64,000 bases of DNA from positions 62,001 through 126,000 of the forward strand of contig CAIXFN010000017.1 of the NCBI GenBank assembly GCA_903918755.1, in the 5' to 3' direction. The position numbers were made by a program, and so were the translations under genes. Under the pieces are notes generated by a model that saw only the letters and a list, made by a program, of their open reading frames with translations, ran no database searches and was not told the DNA's origin. Below are positions 60,818-64,000 of this stretch, piece after piece (the stretch's first letter is position 1; every line of letters starts with the position of its first letter). The stretch comes from an uncultured Pedosphaera sp. Lineage in GTDB: Bacteria > Verrucomicrobiota > Verrucomicrobiia > Limisphaerales > Pedosphaeraceae.

Positions 60818-61471
60818 ATGAAATACCAAACTCTAGTGCTAGGGGCCTCGTGCAGTCTTTGTCTTTCATCAATACCATCGGGGGCAAGTGTTTTTTCGCA
60901 ACCTTGGGACGGTACCAGCAATGCGTATGCGAGCCAAAATGATACCGGTGGTAGCGCATTAGGGAATTTCGGCACCGTCTATGACAACTTTGAGTTGGCT
61001 GGCAACTACAATTTGACCAGCGTATCCTGGGTTGGCCAATATTTTAATGGGACTCCGGCAACGATTACTGGCTTTACAATTCAGGTTTACGCCGATAATG
61101 CCGGGGCACCCGGAGCTTCCGTCTATTCTACCCACATTGCCGGTAATGCGGGCGAAACTCTTCTCAGCGGTGTTGTCTATTCTTATTCCGACACTATCGC
61201 TTTTTCCGCCGCCGCTAACACGCAATATTGGTTGTCCACTGTTCCGGACCTTGCTTTTCCGCCCCAATGGGGCAATGTGACCGCCACGGGAGGCGATGGG
61301 ACAATGTATCAGAACTTCCTCGGCACTTTGAGTTCCTTGCCAGCTGATGCGGCTTTTTCGCTGAACGGCACGCCAGCGTCGGTTCCAGATTCTGCCCCGA
61401 CCGCCCTCTTCTTTGGCATTGCGATTGGCGGGCTGGCTTGCTTCCGGAGGCGCTTGAGTCCGCTCGTTTGA
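60818..61471 (+). CDS. Exported protein with VPDSG-CTERM-like sorting signal
   Basis: 217 aa from ATG 60818. Signal peptide YQTLVLGASCSLCLSSIPSG; then a beta-rich domain (YDNFELAGNYNLTSVSWVGQ, TITGFTIQVYADNAGAPG) like the choice-of-anchor domains of PEP-CTERM proteins. The C-terminus is ASVPDSAPTALFFGIAIGGL followed by ACFRRR, that is VPDS, a hydrophobic helix and a basic end. This fits the VPDSG-CTERM class described from Verrucomicrobia, with Ala for the Gly. It would be handled by an exosortase-type system located elsewhere in the genome. Confidence 0.8.
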   Translation: MKYQTLVLGASCSLCLSSIPSGASVFSQPWDGTSNAYASQNDTGGSALGNFGTVYDNFELAGNYNLTSVSWVGQYFNGTPATITGFTIQVYADNAGAPGASVYSTHIAGNAGETLLSGVVYSYSDTIAFSAAANTQYWLSTVPDLAFPPQWGNVTATGGDGTMYQNFLGTLSSLPADAAFSLNGTPASVPDSAPTALFFGIAIGGLACFRRRLSPLV

Positions 61472-61533
61472 GCGATTGGGCTTAACCGCTGTAATGGCTG
61501 CGGCTGAGCCAATTTTGCGATTGCTTCTTTTTT

Positions 61534-61574
61534 CCTTTCTGCCCGCTCCATTTTAGTTGAAGCGGGCAGAAAGG
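61534..61574. repeat. 14-bp-stem hairpin downstream of the VPDSG-CTERM gene
   Basis: CCTTTCTGCCCGCT (61534-61547) and AGCGGGCAGAAAGG (61561-61574) pair perfectly around a 13-nt loop, 62 nt past the stop of the sorting-signal gene. No T-run follows on either strand; it may still stop transcription or protect the 3' end. Confidence 0.6.
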
Positions 61575-61792
61575 GGGGTACGGCAGATTTTAAGAGTTCC
61601 ACTCACTGGAGAGTGTTCACGTCCCCCTTTCCGGCGGCGGCATGATCCCGCCTATTTCCTAATCGCCAGTATCGGAACGAAAGTTTGGTTCTTTGCAGGA
61701 ATTCGCTCAAAAAAGCGACCCCGAATTCCTTCGAAGTGGGAGTAAATTACCACCGCGCTCTGTCTCGCATCGCTCCCACCAGCGGTTCCCTT

Positions 61793-61892
61793 CCCCAGCG
61801 CCAAAGGCGCGCCCAAACCAGCGGGGGTCACAGCGTCCCGCGCGACGGCCGAGGAACCCGGTCCCGTAAACATTCTCAAACGCTGAAAGCGC
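61793..61892 (+). repeat. Dispersed ~100-bp structured repeat, copy 4
   Basis: Starts CCCCAGCGCCAAAGGCGCGC like copy 1, has GGGGGTCACAGCGTCCCGCG and GAGGAACCCGGTCCC, and ends CAAACGCTGAAAGCGCGCTCC. It shares the 5' hairpin and the 3' CGCTGAAAGYGCG end with the other copies. Confidence 0.75.
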
Positions 61893-62470
61893 GCTCCAAG
61901 CGGATCGACACCCCGCGTGCTTGCCCCGCCGCTCATCTGGGCCAACCGGGTCAACCAAGGTCAAATCCTCCCGGTGCCACTTCAGGTCGCGCCAATACTC
62001 CCAAAGGTGAATTGTGCGCTGCCCCGGGATGTCGGAGACTCGGGGGCATTCGCTGACCGGCACTCGCATGAGTGCGGGAAGCGGCCAGAACCGATTAACC
62101 GTCAGCGGCAAGCCTGAAGCCCCGCACAGCAACACCACGATTTCGAAAATATGACCGGCCACGTCCACCCATGCTGGACAGCACCTGGTGGTTGGCGGGT
62201 TGACATTTTAGCGGGCTCAGCTCCGCACGCCAAGGGAGATGGATGCAGTAACATCAAGCTCCCCGAAGGGGTTCAATTCCCCCCGGAGAGCATCGTGCAG
62301 CACCAGTTTCGCCGGCGGCATTGTGTCGTTGCGGATTTTTGGGATACTGGCGCCACTCAATGACCGCCCGTGGTAAACATTTAAGCGCCGGGTTTCGCGT
62401 CCAAATCGGGGACCAATACCCGGCCGCCGGTTTCTTTCCGCGGCGGACCAAGAGGTGGCTGCTCGCGGGA

Positions 62471-64000
62471 ATGCGCGCGCTTGGGCTCCTGACCCTAATG
62501 CTGCGGGCGACCGCCGCACCTTCCCCGGCTCCCGAACCTGGGTCGCTCGACGTGCTGACCAATGCCCAGCAAGTGCTGGCCTTGGGCATCGACGGCGCCC
62601 GGCAGTCGCCACACCCGGTGCACCTGCGCGGAGTCGTGACCTACCCGGTGATTCGCCGCCCCTGGTTTTACATGCAGGACGCCACGGCCGGCATCCTGGT
62701 CGTCTGCACCAACTTGCCCAATCCACCATTGGCTGGCCAGGTGGTGGACGTGGTCGGCCAGTCGGGCCCGGGGTTGCAGGCGCCGCATGTGTTCTACGCG
62801 GACTACCGCGTCGTCGGCTCGGCGCCGGTGCCGGCCCCCCGCTACACGGACCCAACCCGCCTCGCGTTGGGCGAGGAGTTCGGCCAGTGGGTTTCATTGG
62901 AAGGTAATGTTTTGGACTATTTGGTTCACCCGGATCAGCTCTCGCTCCTGCTGCAGGAAGGCGACCATCACTTCGTGGCTAACATCAGCTTGCACGAACC
63001 GATGACTGTCCCGGACCATTGGCTGGGCGCCCGGGTCGAGGTGCGGGGAGTCTGTTGGACGGAAGCCCTGGAGGACGGGGTCCCTACGGCCTTCCGCATT
63101 CATTCGCCGGGCACCAATACCCTCACGCTGTTGCGGCGGGGCCCGACCAACTTATTTGGCTGGCCCCTGCAAACGGCGCGGGCGCTTCGCAATCAAACCA
63201 GCGCCCGGGACCAGCGCGTGCGCGTAGCGGGCACCGTGACCTTGCTGCTGCCGGATGAAACCCTCTTCCTCTTCGACGGCACCGGCAACATCCAGGCCCG
63301 CCTGCTCAAACCCATTACCGAGCGTCCTTATATTTCCAGCGTCAACGCCGACACCTTGTTTGTGACCCTACCTCCGGGCCATTCCCGGACTGAGTACGGA
63401 CGACTCCGTCCCCATATCGAGCCGCTGCTGCCCGGCGACCGCGTCGAAGTCATCGGCACCACCACGTCGGCTGAACTGGGCGTGGTGCTGGCCGATGCGG
63501 AGTACCGCCGGCTCGGGGGCGGAGAAGCGCCCACCCCGGTGGCGGCCACCGGAGCCGACCTTTTCGCGGGGCGGCATGAAAATCAGTTTGTGACGCTTCA
63601 GGGTCGGCTGCGCGATCGGCAAACGCATACGACCGCTTATGCCGTGGAGGACGTGCTGATGTTGGAAGTCGATGGCATCGCGTTGCAGGTGTGGTTCACC
63701 TCCGAGCGGTCGCGCGCCTTGCCGCCGCTGCCCCGCGGGGCGCTGCTGCAAGTGGCGGGCATTTGTTCCACCGAGATCGGCGAATGGAAGGCGATTCGCA
63801 CCGTCCGGATCCTGCCCCGCAGCCGGCAGGATGTGACCGTCCTGGCGCAACCACCACCCTGGGACTCCTGGCATGTGGGCCGCATCCTGCTAAGCGGGGC
63901 GGGACTGGGCATTGGGGCGCTGGCCTGGATTGGATTTCTGCGGAATCGGGTCGCGCGCCGCACCGCCGAACTGGCTTTGTCCAACACCCGCCTCCAGGTC
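62471..64000 (+). CDS. Sensor histidine kinase-type protein, N-terminal periplasmic part; 3' end outside window
   Basis: 510 codons are open to the right edge with no stop. I chose ATG 62471, which begins a signal peptide (MRALGLLTLMLRATAAPSPA); an in-frame ATG at 62360 is possible. The periplasmic region repeats OB-fold-like units: HPVHLRGVVTYPVIRRPWFY then MQDATAGILVVCTN, EFGQWVSLEGNVLDYLV, RVRVAGTVTLLLPDETLFLF and QFVTLQGRLRDRQTH. A membrane helix (LSGAGLGIGALAWIGFL) is followed by RNRVARRTAELALSNTRLQV, the start of a coiled linker that in Verrucomicrobia homologues leads to PAS and histidine-kinase domains. The kinase part itself is not visible. Confidence 0.82.
   Translation, partial: MRALGLLTLMLRATAAPSPAPEPGSLDVLTNAQQVLALGIDGARQSPHPVHLRGVVTYPVIRRPWFYMQDATAGILVVCTNLPNPPLAGQVVDVVGQSGPGLQAPHVFYADYRVVGSAPVPAPRYTDPTRLALGEEFGQWVSLEGNVLDYLVHPDQLSLLLQEGDHHFVANISLHEPMTVPDHWLGARVEVRGVCWTEALEDGVPTAFRIHSPGTNTLTLLRRGPTNLFGWPLQTARALRNQTSARDQRVRVAGTVTLLLPDETLFLFDGTGNIQARLLKPITERPYISSVNADTLFVTLPPGHSRTEYGRLRPHIEPLLPGDRVEVIGTTTSAELGVVLADAEYRRLGGGEAPTPVAATGADLFAGRHENQFVTLQGRLRDRQTHTTAYAVEDVLMLEVDGIALQVWFTSERSRALPPLPRGALLQVAGICSTEIGEWKAIRTVRILPRSRQDVTVLAQPPPWDSWHVGRILLSGAGLGIGALAWIGFLRNRVARRTAELALSNTRLQV

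Larger units (their letters stand above)
61472..62470. other. 1-kb intergenic region with hairpin and repeat copy 4
   Basis: No supportable gene. It holds a 14-bp-stem hairpin (61534-61574), repeat copy 4 (61793-61892) and, from 61900 to 62350, sequence with several short overlapping frames of no recognisable content. The sensor kinase frame opens at ATG 62360 but a signal-peptide-like start is at 62471. Confidence 0.55.

Noticed and set aside
61557-61745. 62-aa frame after the VPDSG-CTERM gene
   Set aside because: Overlaps a hairpin and the approach to a repeat; translation looks like repeat-derived sequence.

Overview
The window looks like chromosome from a GC-rich Verrucomicrobiota bacterium, most likely subdivision 3 (Pedosphaerales/Limisphaerales-like). 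The case rests on several lineage-typical genes found together: a secreted protein with a VPDSG-CTERM-like sorting tail, very large Ser/Thr kinases fused to WD40 propellers next to an ECF sigma factor, FG-GAP and Ig-repeat secreted proteins, isolated pseudopilin genes, and a sensor kinase with a long periplasmic OB-fold-like region. This is inference from gene content; no rRNA, tRNA or CRISPR array was found.

Layout. 1-8136: the 3' end of a WD40 protein, an FG-GAP/VCBS secreted protein, a Tat-exported glycosylasparaginase divergent from a PHB-depolymerase-like esterase, then a sugar epimerase and a sugar nucleotidyltransferase. 8105-19048 (minus strand): a complete aa3-type cytochrome c oxidase locus (cupredoxin-like protein, ctaA, ctaB, subunits I, III, IV, two small membrane proteins, subunit II, SCO, DUF420), followed by ispH and dgt. 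19188-20911: ribBA-ribH. 20912-22509: 1.6 kb of repeat-rich non-coding DNA. 22510-26561: a compact restriction/defence island with a Dam-like adenine methyltransferase divergent from a NotI-family endonuclease, then a translationally coupled ParB-like/Mrr-like pair. 27292-28047: a UPF0175/DUF3368 toxin-antitoxin pair bracketed by two ~150-bp direct repeats.

28446-39929 is mostly housekeeping: pyrR-pyrB behind a recognisable PyrR-binding hairpin, mrp and a NifS/IscS-like protein lacking the PLP lysine, two tandem thymidylate-kinase-like genes (the second with a Walker A Lys-to-Arg change), a ROK kinase, Ppx/GppA, a pseudopilin, threonine aldolase and a sulfotransferase-like protein. 40098-46073: SDR, LarA-like racemase, fused SpmA-SpmB, a FAD oxidoreductase and an ECF sigma factor. 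46095-52267: two tandem paralogous kinase-WD40 giants. 52332-55417: PfkB kinase, LptE-like and BamD-like envelope lipoproteins, and a zinc-ribbon protein. 55822-64000: accessory, secreted and sensory genes, among them a protein of four DUF2007-like repeats and, at the right edge, a truncated sensor kinase that runs off the window.

Four copies of a ~100-bp, hairpin-rich dispersed repeat, all in the same orientation, sit at 21042, 55516, 60390 and 61793. The strongest leads are the 22.5-26.6 kb nuclease island, this repeat family, the PyrR leader, and a set of enzymes that have lost canonical catalytic or channel residues (NifS-like Lys-to-Arg, TMK-like Lys-to-Arg, oxidase subunit I without the K-channel lysine).
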